A stretch of DNA of 64,000 nucleotides, from contig NZ_CP035494.1 of the NCBI RefSeq assembly GCF_004135285.1, positions 2,604,001 to 2,668,000 on the forward strand, written 5' to 3'. The notes under the pieces are model-generated. The model ran no database searches, was not told the DNA's origin, and was given only the letters and a program-made list of their open reading frames with translations. Numbering within the stretch: position 1 is the first letter of the stretch; each line of letters begins with the position of its first letter. A program made the position numbers and the translations under genes. This document shows, one piece after another, positions 26,279 through 38,576 of this stretch. This DNA is from Microbacterium protaetiae. Lineage in GTDB: Bacteria; Actinomycetota; Actinomycetes; Actinomycetales; Microbacteriaceae.

Positions 26279-29097
26279 GCGATGGCGGTCCGGCGGGTGA
26301 GGTCGGGTGTGCGCGGCGGCACGAGCCAGGATGCCGCGGCCACGACGGCCGGCAGCCCGAGCGCGACGATGCCCAGCCAGATCCACGGCGTGTCGTCGCC
26401 GAAGCGCATGTAATCGCTCGAGGTCTGGGCGATGCCCCAGGCAGGGATCAGCGAGGCGACAGTGCCGACCACCGTGCCCATCCCGACAACTATCACGGCC
26501 TGCCAGGCATTCACCGACCGGCGCAGGCCACGTCCGGCCCCGACAGCGGTGAGGGTCGCGTCGTCGGGGCGCCGCTCAAATCGGGCGAGACCCAGGCAGA
26601 TAGCTCCGGCGCCGATCACGAGCACGAGGGTGGCGCCCGTGATGAGCCAGAGCACTGGGTCGATCGGCTGCGGGCCGCGCTCGAGGTACGTGCCGAACCG
26701 TCCGTTCCGTCCCACCCGCAGATTCTCGGCATCGGCGGTCAGCGCGTCGATGACCGCGTCGCTCGGCATCTGGTCGTACGCGGCGAACATCGTCTGCGGT
26801 CGCAGCGCCATGCCGAGCTTGTCGGCCGTGCCGGTCGCGATGTACAGCGACCAGTCGGCCTGCGGGTAGGGCGTTGCGACCGATCGCACCGGAATCTCGT
26901 GCAGCGCCTTCGGCTTGGCGCCGGAATCCGCGGGGGTCTGCTCGTAGGAGTGCTCATCCGATGCGCTCCACTGCACGAGCGTCGCGTGGTCGTCGCCGTA
27001 TCCGTCCTGACCGAACCACAGGGCACCCCCGCCACGGAAGGCGGCAAGGTCGGCTGCGGGCACCGGCGCTCCGAGAATCGTCTCCAGGTCCCCGGGCGCG
27101 ACGATGTCGAGCTGCGGACCGGCGATGTATGCGGTCTCACCAGTGCACTCCGGGCAGTCGGCCGCCTCCGCGTCGGACTGCGCGACGGTCCACACGGGCG
27201 CGTCGGGGTCGGTCGGCTCGCCGGTGTCGGGGTCGACCGCTGTGCCCGCGAGCTGCCACACGACGGCGGTCGCCGACGGCTGCGATGGCGCGAGAAGCGC
27301 GCGCGCTGCGTCGGTGTACGTGTCGGGATCGCTCGCCGAATCATCCCCGTCCATCCCGACCAAGACCGACCCCAGGTGGCCGGTCCACGGGTAGGTGCGG
27401 GTGCTGCCGGCCGAGGCCATCGCCGTCATCGACAGAGCGAAGGATGCCACGAACACGCAGGCGGCGATGGCAGCGAATGCCGGCACCACGCGTGAGGGAT
27501 TGGCCGCGGCATCCCGGCTCGCTACGCGGGCGCCGAGCCCGATCCGTGAGAACGCGCGCGAGATCATCGCGAGCGTCCAGTGCCCGCCGACGATGATGCC
27601 CACCTGAAACACGAGGGGTCCGGCGACGATCGCGAACAGCAGGAGAGTGCGCCAAGGCGAGGTGTAGTCGATCTCGCGTGCGGAGTTGAGCGCGGCAAGC
27701 CCGAGCGCCCCCACGATCGTCGCCGCAACACCCAAGACCATCAGGCCCAGCCCCCACAGCGGTCGCCGCGGCTTGAGCACGGCGGGGCGCCGCGAGCCCC
27801 GCAGGGCCGCCAACGCGTCGCCGCGGGTCGCTGCACGCGCGGGCGCTATCGCCGCGAGAAGTCCTACGAGCACGGCGAACACGAGGATGGCGGCCACGAG
27901 CAGCCACGGCGCCTTCCAGCCCCAGCCGGCACGGATCGACCCGACCACACCATCGTCGAACAGCGCCCGGGCGGCCGCGCTGGCGCCGAGCGCCAGCGCC
28001 GAGCCGACCAGGCCGCCGACGAGTCCGAGCACGGCACCCTGCAACAGGACGATGCGGAACACGTGCCCCTTCGTCGCGCCGACGCTGGCGGCCACGGCGA
28101 GAGCGCGCGCCTGGCGGCGGGCCGAGACCGCGAACGCGGCGCCGGCCAGCAACACGACCAGGTAGCCGCTGAACGCCGCGGCGATGGCGGCATAGGCGAG
28201 CAGGGCCCAGATCTCCGACTGCTGGTCGCGCACCACGCGCGCGCCCGCAGGCGGGTCGAGCACGAGATCACGCGCGAACGAGACGAAACCGGCCTGGTTC
28301 ATCGTCGCCAGGGTGGCGGCATCAGGCTGCCAGTCGGGCGTGTACCAGCGGGTCAAGCCCGGATGGGAGAGCACGTCGCCCGGTTCGGGCAGGAACAGCT
28401 CGTCGCTGTCAGGGCTCTGATCGAGCTCGCGCAGCGTGCCGGTGATGGTCAGTGTCACGCCCGCCTCGGGCAGCACGACCGACCCGCCGATCTTCTGCCC
28501 CATCCGCTGCAGCAGACCCGGGGTCACCATGACCTCGGTAGAGGATGCCGGGGCCCGGCCGTCGATCACTGCATACCGGCCGGTGAACACCGGGTCCCAT
28601 ACGGCGCCCGTCGTCACCGAGACCTGCGCGGTGCCGGTCGCGGTGGTCACCGAGGTGTCGCCGCCGTAGGTGACCTCGATCGTCTTGGTGCCGGCGGGCA
28701 GCACGTCATCGGGACTGGTCGGGGCAGGCCGCTCGGGGTTCGTGAGGGCGCCGGTCTCGTCGTCGTAGTCCAGGTCGTACCACTGGGGCTCGTCGATGGA
28801 CTGCACGCGGCTCGAGTCGGGACCCCCGACGATCTCGATCCATGCCTGGGTGCGCCCGAGCGCCAGTGTCACCAGCTGCGTGGGCGAAGGCTGGTTGCTC
28901 TTCCAGAACACCACGCCGCCGGTCAGGGCGAACACCGGCAGCGCCACGAGCAGCACCACAAGCGCGCTCGACCCGCGCGTGCGCCACACCTGGCGGCGTG
29001 CGAGCCGCAGGTCGGCGCGCCAGCGCGCCCAGGCGCTCGGGCGCGGTCGCTTGTCGGTGGCGGTTGCGCCGCGCGCGTCATCCCGTCGCCGGCTCAT
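26275..29097 (-). CDS. FtsX-type ABC transporter permease (first copy)
   Basis: The 940-residue permease has the same layout as its downstream neighbour: N-terminal helix, long extracytoplasmic region, FtsX-type helices near residues 300-560 and a C-terminal bundle ending in PRTPDLTRRTAIA. The two proteins diverge in the extracytoplasmic parts but match closely at both ends, indicating tandem duplication. An ATG at 29097 with GGAGG in front is chosen instead of an ATG 34 codons upstream that lies in repeats. A 424-bp repeat-rich gap separates it from the ATPase gene, so the permeases may also have their own promoter. Confidence 0.9.
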   Translation of the reverse strand: MSRRRDDARGATATDKRPRPSAWARWRADLRLARRQVWRTRGSSALVVLLVALPVFALTGGVVFWKSNQPSPTQLVTLALGRTQAWIEIVGGPDSSRVQSIDEPQWYDLDYDDETGALTNPERPAPTSPDDVLPAGTKTIEVTYGGDTSVTTATGTAQVSVTTGAVWDPVFTGRYAVIDGRAPASSTEVMVTPGLLQRMGQKIGGSVVLPEAGVTLTITGTLRELDQSPDSDELFLPEPGDVLSHPGLTRWYTPDWQPDAATLATMNQAGFVSFARDLVLDPPAGARVVRDQQSEIWALLAYAAIAAAFSGYLVVLLAGAAFAVSARRQARALAVAASVGATKGHVFRIVLLQGAVLGLVGGLVGSALALGASAAARALFDDGVVGSIRAGWGWKAPWLLVAAILVFAVLVGLLAAIAPARAATRGDALAALRGSRRPAVLKPRRPLWGLGLMVLGVAATIVGALGLAALNSAREIDYTSPWRTLLLFAIVAGPLVFQVGIIVGGHWTLAMISRAFSRIGLGARVASRDAAANPSRVVPAFAAIAACVFVASFALSMTAMASAGSTRTYPWTGHLGSVLVGMDGDDSASDPDTYTDAARALLAPSQPSATAVVWQLAGTAVDPDTGEPTDPDAPVWTVAQSDAEAADCPECTGETAYIAGPQLDIVAPGDLETILGAPVPAADLAAFRGGGALWFGQDGYGDDHATLVQWSASDEHSYEQTPADSGAKPKALHEIPVRSVATPYPQADWSLYIATGTADKLGMALRPQTMFAAYDQMPSDAVIDALTADAENLRVGRNGRFGTYLERGPQPIDPVLWLITGATLVLVIGAGAICLGLARFERRPDDATLTAVGAGRGLRRSVNAWQAVIVVGMGTVVGTVASLIPAWGIAQTSSDYMRFGDDTPWIWLGIVALGLPAVVAAASWLVPPRTPDLTRRTAIA

Positions 29098-29153
29098 CGC
29101 GCGGCCTCCGTGGGGTGCGCTGCCGAGCGGCTGCGGCATCCCGTCGTCTCCTC

Positions 29154-29217
29154 GCCCGAGGCGAGGAGATCTGCCGAAGCGAGGGCCGATTCGGTGCATT
29201 CCGTCCTCGCCTCGGGC
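29154..29217. repeat. 14-bp inverted repeat upstream of the permeases
   Basis: GCCCGAGGCGAGGA (29154-29167) and its perfect reverse complement (29204-29217) flank 36 bp. It lies in the presumed leader of the permease genes, beside the 30-bp array. Confidence 0.6.
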
Positions 29218-29230
29218 ATTCTCCTCTGCC

Positions 29231-29380
29231 GAGGCGAGGGGAGGGCCGGCGCGGTGCGCTGAGGCGAGGGGAGGGCCGGCGCGGTGTGCTGAGGCGAGGG
29301 GAGGGCCGGCGCGGTGCGCTGAGGCGAGGAGAGGACCGGTGCGATGCGGTGAGGCGAGGAGAGGGCCGGTGTGGCGCTAT
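29231..29380. repeat. 30-bp tandem repeat, five copies
   Basis: Five exact-length units begin GAGGCGAGG at 29231, 29261, 29291, 29321 and 29351, with few differences. The rest of the gap 29098-29521 has no credible gene; its frames read short repeated peptides because the period is a multiple of three. Confidence 0.9.
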
Positions 29381-29521
29381 GCGGCGGGACCCGTGCGTGC
29401 CGATCGCCCGAATCAGGCCAGATGCGGAGGAGGCCGCCACACATCGTCCGTATCCGGCCGGGCGTCCGCGGTGCATGAGGCACGAGAGCGCAGCGGGCGG
29501 CGGATGCTGCGGCCACCCCGC

Positions 29522-30237
<716 letters not shown>

Positions 30238-30241
<4 letters not shown>

Positions 30242-30846
30242 CGCGCTGCCTCCGACTTCTGCGCAGCGACCGGCCGCCCGCGCTTGGGCCGCTCGGTCGA
30301 CAACTCCAGGCCCATCGCGTGATGCGGGCGCAGCGCGAGACGCTGTTCGGTGTGGTCGAGCCAGCGTACTTCGGCCTCGGCGGCGAAGATCATCGAATCG
30401 ACCACGAGCGACCATGCGAGCTCTTCCGACCCCTCGGGATCGCCGCCCGCGTACTTCGCGCGGTTGAGCTCCTGCAGCTGCGCGAGCGACGCTCGGCGCT
30501 GGGTCTGGATCACCTCGGCGACATCCACCCCCGGCAGCGTCGCGGCCAGCGCGAGCTTTATCGCCAGCTCGTCGCGTGTGCCCTGCCCGCGTTCGACGGG
30601 CGACCCCAGCCACGCACGTACTTCGGCGCGCCCGGCGTCGGTGATCTCGAAGAACACGTGCCCCTGCTCGTCGGTCTCGCCCTTGGCGACAAGCCCGTCG
30701 CGTTCGAGCCGCTCAAGGGTGTTGTAGATCTGACCGACGTTCAGGGGCCAGGTCGACCCGGTGCGCCGGTCGAATTCGTGGCGCAGCTGGTATCCGTAAC
30801 AGGGACCCTGATCCAGGATCGCCAGCAGGCTCTGCTTGACCGACAT
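30238..30846 (-). CDS. PadR-family transcriptional regulator
   Basis: The 202-residue protein has the PadR winged-helix domain at its N-terminus (LAILDQGPCYGYQLRHEFDRRTG, then NVGQIYNTLERLERDGLV) and an alpha-helical C-terminal effector/dimer region. PadR-type proteins commonly repress multidrug or stress exporters and are released by ligand. It sits directly before, and overlapping, the ATPase gene of an FtsX-type exporter, which fits local control. The gene starts 15 bp after the glycosyltransferase stop. A candidate operator lies upstream of that gene at 32369. Confidence 0.93.
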
Positions 30847-30861
30847 GCGGTGACCTCTTTC

Positions 30862-32334
30862 TTATCGGACGGTGGTGGGAAGGCTCGCCCGTCGCGCGAC
30901 GGGCGCACGATGCGCGACGCGATGACCGGTGGTGCGATGGCGGGATGCCGCAGCCCGCGGTCGGCTCGCCGAGAGCAGGACGGCGGCCACGGCGACAGGC
31001 GCGGCGAAGCCAGCGGCGAGGGCGGGGGAGTGCAGAGCGATCGCTGCGACCGCCGCGACAAGAGCGCACGCGAACTCGGAGCGCAGTGCGCCGAACGAGG
31101 CGCCGGGACGTGTGGCGGTCTTCGGCGTCACGGTGAACACCGCGCGCCGTCCGCACAGCACACGCGCGGTGCGCCGCAGGGTGAGCAGGGCGACCGAGCC
31201 GTAGACGAGGGATGCCGCGGCCAGGAAGACAGCGGCCGGCAGCGCGCCGTGCCGCCGCCAGGTCGCGACGCCCGTCGGAAGGAGCGGCATGAGCGCGATC
31301 ACGGCGGTCGCGGCCATGAGCCCGGCCGGCAGCGCGATGCCCGCGACGGCCAGCAGCACGCCGCTGAGCATGATGCCCAGGCCGGCCAGTGCTCCCGCGG
31401 GTAGGAGGGCGGTCTCGGTGAGCGCGTCCAGGCGCTCGCGGTGGCGCAGGGCGCGCAGTGCGCTGGAGCGCAACGCCGCTGAGCGCAGGAATTCGGCGGC
31501 GCCTTCCGCGGCCTTGCCCACCTGCGTGCGAAGGGCCGCATAGTCGATCGGGTACGTCTCTCCGAAGCGCAGATCGGGGCGGATCGCTATGCCCCATCCC
31601 GCCGCGCGCAGCCGGGTGGTCAGGGCGAGGTCTTCGGCCACCGTCTCGGGCACGCCGCCCACCGCGTGAATCGCGGCCGCCCGAATCAGCGCGCCGCGCC
31701 CGATGAACATCGGCAGACCCGCGCGGGTGCGAGGCAGGTGGTTGGCCAGGGCATGCGCGTTCACGAGCGGACCGAGCACCCGCGCGAAAAGGGTCGTGCC
31801 CGCGGCATCCGGAACCGCCTGCACGACGGCGAGGGTACCGTCATCCTGCAGCTGCGCGGATGCGGCGGCGACGAAACCGCGCGGCAACACGGTGTCGCTG
31901 TCGAGCACGACGCAGGCGTCGAAGCGGCCGCGCAACGCGCTGAGCGCGTGGTTGAGATTGCCGGCTTTGAACCCCGTGCGGTGCGGCCGCCGGATGACGG
32001 TGGCCAGGTGCTCGGCGGCGAACGCGTCGATGTGCGTCTGGTTCGCGGCATCCCGTGAGTCATCCAAGATGTAGGTGTCTACGGCGATGCTCTGCCGCAT
32101 GCTCGCGCGCAGGGCGTCGGGGCAGAAGTCGTCGGCGACGCAATACAGCAGGGCAACGCGCAGAGTGGGGGATGCCGCGGCCGTTGCCGGCAGCGCGGCA
32201 GCGCGACGCAGCATCCGTTGCGAAAGCGCCCAGAGCACGAGAGCCCGCGCGCCCGCGAACCAGATGAGGGCGGCGCACAGGGCGTATCCGATCGCGAGCG
32301 TCGCGACGGTGCCAGTGTGCAGGAGCTCGTACAT
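30862..32334 (-). CDS. Membrane glycosyltransferase, family 2
   Basis: The 490-residue protein has an N-terminal helix, a GT2 catalytic domain and about four C-terminal helices, the layout of cellulose/hyaluronan-synthase-like enzymes. Visible GT2 features are the first Asp pair in LDDSRD, the DSDTVLP metal-binding motif and EDLALTTRLRAAGW, which carries the catalytic acid. The place where processive enzymes have Q-x-x-R-W reads RTQVGKA, so it may be non-processive. Sugar donor and product cannot be told. GAGAGG precedes the ATG. It is the first gene of the PadR-ABC operon and divergent from the gene at 32453. Confidence 0.85.
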   Translation of the reverse strand: MYELLHTGTVATLAIGYALCAALIWFAGARALVLWALSQRMLRRAAALPATAAASPTLRVALLYCVADDFCPDALRASMRQSIAVDTYILDDSRDAANQTHIDAFAAEHLATVIRRPHRTGFKAGNLNHALSALRGRFDACVVLDSDTVLPRGFVAAASAQLQDDGTLAVVQAVPDAAGTTLFARVLGPLVNAHALANHLPRTRAGLPMFIGRGALIRAAAIHAVGGVPETVAEDLALTTRLRAAGWGIAIRPDLRFGETYPIDYAALRTQVGKAAEGAAEFLRSAALRSSALRALRHRERLDALTETALLPAGALAGLGIMLSGVLLAVAGIALPAGLMAATAVIALMPLLPTGVATWRRHGALPAAVFLAAASLVYGSVALLTLRRTARVLCGRRAVFTVTPKTATRPGASFGALRSEFACALVAAVAAIALHSPALAAGFAAPVAVAAVLLSASRPRAAASRHRTTGHRVAHRAPVARRASLPTTVR

Positions 32335-32368
32335 CGTCGTCCGCCTCTCGATCCGTCTGGTGTTTTCC

Positions 32369-32399
32369 CGGTATGTAGTTGCCGAGTATATACATACCG
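32369..32399. promoter_or_regulatory. Candidate PadR operator
   Basis: CGGTATGTA (32369-32377) and TACATACCG (32391-32399) are perfect reverse complements 13 bp apart, and GTATATAC lies at the inner edge of the right arm. This AT-rich dyad is in the divergent spacer upstream of the operon containing padR. Binding by PadR is inferred, not shown. Confidence 0.5.
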
Positions 32400-32439
32400 A
32401 GAAACACTGCGGAAGAAGCGCCGGCGTGTCGCGCGGCGA

Positions 32440-32445
32440 TATCGT
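32440..32445 (+). promoter_or_regulatory. -10 TATCGT, leaderless promoter
   Basis: TATCGT ends 7 nt before the ATG at 32453, the spacing expected when transcription starts at the start codon. Confidence 0.45.
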
Positions 32446-32452
32446 CGAAGAC

Positions 32453-33106
32453 ATGGATGCCTCGACGTCGTGGTTCTCTCGAGTCCGTCGTCCGTTGTGG
32501 GCGGCCGGTGGGGCGTTGCTCATCGTGGGCGCGCTGATCGACGCCGTGGCCATGTCGCCGGAGAACGGGTGGGCGCACATCGTCGGCACCATGCTGGTGT
32601 CGGCGGCATGGCTGGCCTTCGCGCTCGGCCGGGGCCGGGTGGTGGAACGGGTGACATCGGTGGTCGCGCTCGTTGTCCTGGCCGCGTGGCCCTTCGCCGG
32701 CATGATCGCCTGGTCGCTGTTGATGCCGGCGGCCGTGGTGAACGAGACGCTGCCCGACTGGTGGTTCACGGCGACCACCGTGAGCGAGCTCATCCCTGTC
32801 GCGGCGGCGCTGATTGCGGCGGTCGATGTCTTTCGCGGTGAGCGCGTGCCCCGCGGGTTCCGGGCGATGCCGTTGGTGGCCGTCGGGCTGTGCGTCGTGC
32901 CGCCCGTGATCTTCCAGGTGCTGCTGGTTCCGGGCGCGTTCTCCTCCGGCGTGGCGCTGGGGCTGCTCCCGACGCTGTCGGAGCTGGCCACCCTGTGCCG
33001 CCTCGTGGCTCTGGTCGGGCTCGGGGTGATGGCGATCGTCGTCGCGCAGCGCTCGCCGGGCGGTGTTGCCGTTCCGGTGTACTCGTCGTCCGACGAGGCG
33101 CCCTGA
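32453..33106 (+). CDS. Hypothetical six-helix membrane protein
   Basis: The 217-residue protein has about six hydrophobic helices (for example [19 protein letters not shown] and [21 protein letters not shown]) and a short polar C-terminus. No enzyme motif was recognised. The ATG at 32453 is preferred over the longer open frame because a -10 lies 7 nt upstream and the extension contains no membrane or domain sequence. It is divergent from the glycosyltransferase-PadR operon and shares its spacer, so it may be co-regulated. It is the last gene before the repeat block in front of secA. Confidence 0.72.
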   Translation: MDASTSWFSRVRRPLWAAGGALLIVGALIDAVAMSPENGWAHIVGTMLVSAAWLAFALGRGRVVERVTSVVALVVLAAWPFAGMIAWSLLMPAAVVNETLPDWWFTATTVSELIPVAAALIAAVDVFRGERVPRGFRAMPLVAVGLCVVPPVIFQVLLVPGAFSSGVALGLLPTLSELATLCRLVALVGLGVMAIVVAQRSPGGVAVPVYSSSDEAP

Positions 33107-33176
33107 GCGGGCCTTGTTCGCCCGCGGCGTTCGCGGGTTGGCGTTCGCGGGTGGGCGTTCGCGGGTGGGCGTTCAG

Positions 33177-33616
33177 ACAAGGGATTCCTCCCGAAACCTG
33201 GGGCGTCGCCCTGGGTTTCGACGCGAATCCCTTGTTTCGGCGAAGAAGGGGCGCGGGCGCAGGGGTGCGGGCGCGGGGGTGCGGGCGTGGGGCGCGGGGT
33301 GCGAGCCTACTGCGCGCGGAGCGCTGCTGCGCGGGGGCCGCTTGGCGCGGCCTTGTTCGCCCGTGGGCGTTGAGACAAGGGATTCCTCGCGAAACCTGGG
33401 GCGTCGCCCTGGGTTTCGACGTGAATCCCTTGTTTCGGCGAAGAGGGGGCTCGGGGGTGCGGGCGTGGGGCGCGGGGTGCGAGCCTACTGCGCGCGGAGC
33501 GCGAGGCTGCTGCGCGGGGGCCGCTTGGCGCGGCCTTGTTTGCCCGTGGGCGTTCAGACAAGGGATTCCTCCCGAAACCTGGGGCGTCGCCCTGGGTTTC
33601 GACGCGAATCCCTTGT
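33177..33616. repeat. Three copies of a long hairpin repeat
   Basis: Three 59-bp hairpins (33177-33235, 33375-33433, 33558-33616) have 11-bp outer arms (ACAAGGGATTC with its complement) and inner CGAAACC/GGTTTCG arms. They sit in larger near-identical units repeating about every 183-198 bp. The 743-bp spacer 33107-33849 contains these units, a 16-bp repeat near 33130-33175, and the secA leader, with no credible gene. Confidence 0.88.
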
Positions 33617-33667
33617 TTCGGCGAAGAAGGGGCGCGGGCGGCGGGCGACGGGCGCCCAGCGGAGCGC

Positions 33668-33705
33668 GGCGGGCGACGGGCGACGGGCGACGGGCGACGG
33701 GCGCC
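33668..33705. repeat. 7-bp tandem repeat
   Basis: About five copies of CGGGCGA-type heptamers follow the last hairpin unit. The tract is low complexity and a likely site of length change. Confidence 0.6.
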
Positions 33706-33849
33706 GGGCGCCCAGCGCGGCGCGCGGGCCGCGGCATCCCGCGCCTGAACGCCTGCCAGCACCCTCAAAGGTCACGGGCGGATAACATGGGTGGGCGTGC
33801 CTGGGCTCAGGCCGGCGCACCGAATAGACCCGATAGATGGAGATCCTCC

Positions 33850-36669
<2,820 letters not shown>

Positions 36670-36677
36670 CAGAGGGT

Positions 36678-36709
36678 GGATGCCGCAGCCCGCGCGGGCC
36701 GCGGCATCC
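36678..36709. terminator. Hairpin between secA and alaA
   Basis: GGATGCCGC at the left edge pairs with GCGGCATCC at the right edge, and inner GCCCGC pairs with GCGGGC. The hairpin starts 8 bp after secA and may end its transcript. Confidence 0.65.
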
Positions 36710-36716
36710 AGAGGGA

Positions 36717-36722
36717 TATCCT
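36717..36722 (+). promoter_or_regulatory. -10 TATCCT, leaderless promoter of alaA
   Basis: TATCCT lies exactly 6 nt before the ATG at 36729. Confidence 0.5.
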
Positions 36723-36728
36723 GAACGG

Positions 36729-37955
36729 ATGACTCCGCTGCGCCCTCTCGACCAGTCGAACAAGCTCAAGGATGTGCTCTACGAGATCCGCGGAGCAGCC
36801 CTGGCAGAGGCCGGCCGACTGGAGGCCGACGGCCACCGCATCTTGAAGCTGAACACCGGCAATCCGGCGATCTTCGGCTTCGACGCGCCCTATCAGATCG
36901 TGCGCGACATGATCGAGGCCGTCCCGTATGCGCACGGCTACAGCGACAGTCGCGGCATCATGTCGGCGCGCCGCGCGGTGGTGTCGCGCTACGAAGAGAT
37001 CCCCGACTTTCCGAAGTTCGATCCCGACGACGTGTTTCTGGGTAACGGCGTGTCCGAGCTGATCACGATGACGATGCAGGCTCTGCTCGACACCGGCGAC
37101 GAGGTGCTCATCCCGTCACCGGACTACCCGCTGTGGACGGCGATGACGAGCCTGGCCGGCGGTACCCCGGTGCATTACCGGTGTGATCCCGACGGCGATT
37201 GGCAGCCCGACCTCGAAGACATCCGCAGCAAGGTCACCGATCGCACGAAGGCGATAGTGGTGATCAACCCCAACAACCCCACCGGATCGGTGTACACGCG
37301 CCAGACGCTGCAGGGGATCGTCGACATCGCCCGCGAGCACTCACTGCTGCTGCTGGCCGACGAGATCTACGACCGCATCCTCTACGACGATGCCCAGCAC
37401 ATCAATCTGGCCACTCTCGCCCCCGACCTGCTGTGTCTGACGTTCAACGGCCTGTCCAAGACGTATCGCGTGGCCGGCTACCGCAGCGGATGGCTGGTCA
37501 TCACCGGGCCCACCCAGCACGCGAGCGGGTTCCTCGAGGGCATCACGCTGCTCGCCTCCACCCGACTGTGCCCGAACGTGCCGGCGCAGCACGCGGTGCA
37601 GGCGGCGCTGTCGGGCGTGCAGTCCATCGACGCGCTCATCGGCCCGACCGGCCGGCTGCACGAGCAGCGCGACGTGGCCTGGGAAGGCCTGGAGGCCATC
37701 CCCGGGGTCAGCTGCTATCGGCCGCAGGGGGCGCTGTATGCGTTCCCGCGCTTGGACCCCGACGTGTACGAGATTCGCGACGACGGAAAACTGATCTACG
37801 ACCTGCTGGTGGCCGAGCACGTGCTGGTGGTGCAGGGGACCGGGTTCAACTGGCCCACGCCCGACCACTTCCGCATCGTCACGCTGCCCGAGTCGCGGGT
37901 GCTCGCCGACGCGGTCGAGCGCATCGGCAACTTCCTGTCGTCGTACAAGCAGTAG
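36729..37955 (+). CDS. alaA: Glutamate-pyruvate aminotransferase AlaA
   Basis: The 408-residue PLP enzyme is of aminotransferase fold type I and strongly resembles E. coli AlaA along its length: KLNTGNPAIFGFDAP, GYSDSRG, NGVSELI, SPDYPLWTA, NPNNPTG, ADEIYDRILYDD, the PLP lysine in GLSKTYRVAGYRSGW and the C-terminal NWPTPDHFRIVTLP. It should make alanine from pyruvate and glutamate. The ATG start is supported by a -10 spaced for a leaderless transcript and by the expected length. Confidence 0.95.
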   Translation: MTPLRPLDQSNKLKDVLYEIRGAALAEAGRLEADGHRILKLNTGNPAIFGFDAPYQIVRDMIEAVPYAHGYSDSRGIMSARRAVVSRYEEIPDFPKFDPDDVFLGNGVSELITMTMQALLDTGDEVLIPSPDYPLWTAMTSLAGGTPVHYRCDPDGDWQPDLEDIRSKVTDRTKAIVVINPNNPTGSVYTRQTLQGIVDIAREHSLLLLADEIYDRILYDDAQHINLATLAPDLLCLTFNGLSKTYRVAGYRSGWLVITGPTQHASGFLEGITLLASTRLCPNVPAQHAVQAALSGVQSIDALIGPTGRLHEQRDVAWEGLEAIPGVSCYRPQGALYAFPRLDPDVYEIRDDGKLIYDLLVAEHVLVVQGTGFNWPTPDHFRIVTLPESRVLADAVERIGNFLSSYKQ

Positions 37956-37997
37956 GGCGCGTTCAACTCGCACCCGAGACGCGGCCTCGCAGTCGCG

Positions 37998-38423
37998 TCA
38001 CAGCAGTGCGAGCGACGACGCCCGCCAGCGGTGATCCAGCCCCTCGAGCCGGATCGCCATCGCGCGGGTGCGGGCCGGGCCACCGATGACGACGACCGCC
38101 TCGACGGCGTCGTCGACGGGGGCGCCCAGATGCACGGAGCGAATGGACTGCACCGGACGGCTGGCGGCGATGCCGCGCGCACTGCGGGCACGGGCGGCCA
38201 GCGCACCGCGCGTGGCGAGGGAGCGGAAGGCGTCTTCGGTCATCCAGCGGGCGAGCTGGTTCACGTCGCGCACCCCGGCGAGCACTTCGAGCACTCCCTG
38301 GGCGAGATTGCGCAGCAGCGGTTCGGGGTCGGGCAGCTCGTCGGCCGACGTGCGCTCTGCGGCACCCGGATCGGGATCTCGCGCATACCGCTGAGCGGAC
38401 GAGACTGCCGGATGCCACGCCAT
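37998..38423 (-). CDS. Rv3235-family protein
   Basis: The 141-residue protein resembles the small actinobacterial proteins found near secA (Rv3235 type), with the helical LLRNLAQGVLEVLAGVRDVNQLARWMTEDAFRSLATR core followed by a short beta segment. It has no recognised motif and no proven function. The open frame runs 23 codons further upstream, but the ATG at 38423 is preceded by GAGAGG at suitable distance. It converges with alaA. Confidence 0.8.
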   Translation of the reverse strand: MAWHPAVSSAQRYARDPDPGAAERTSADELPDPEPLLRNLAQGVLEVLAGVRDVNQLARWMTEDAFRSLATRGALAARARSARGIAASRPVQSIRSVHLGAPVDDAVEAVVVIGGPARTRAMAIRLEGLDHRWRASSLALL

Positions 38424-38528
38424 CGATGTACACCTCTCTCCGTCTCCCGCGGTGCGGGAGGATGCCAGGTCTTCCGCGCACCAGTAGAGCACACAGGCAA
38501 CTCCCAGGGTGATGAGAACCCTCTCACC

Positions 38529-38537
38529 TGTGGATAA
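38529..38537 (-). promoter_or_regulatory. Isolated DnaA-box sequence TTATCCACA
   Basis: The motif is on the minus strand within CTGTGGATAACTTTC, a 15-mer also found at 40573. It lies between the divergent Rv3235-like gene and the gene at 38577. Confidence 0.4.
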
Positions 38538-38564
38538 CTTTCCGGCGGTGTCGTCGGCATCGCA

Positions 38565-38570
38565 TACTCT
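38565..38570 (+). promoter_or_regulatory. -10 TACTCT, leaderless promoter
   Basis: TACTCT ends 6 nt before the GTG at 38577. Confidence 0.45.
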
Positions 38571-38576
38571 CTGAGC

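Noticed and set aside
32890-33849. Long N-terminal extension of the secA frame through the repeat spacer
   Set aside because: It only reads repeated hairpin units; the GTG at 33850 has a ribosome site and matches the usual SecA start.
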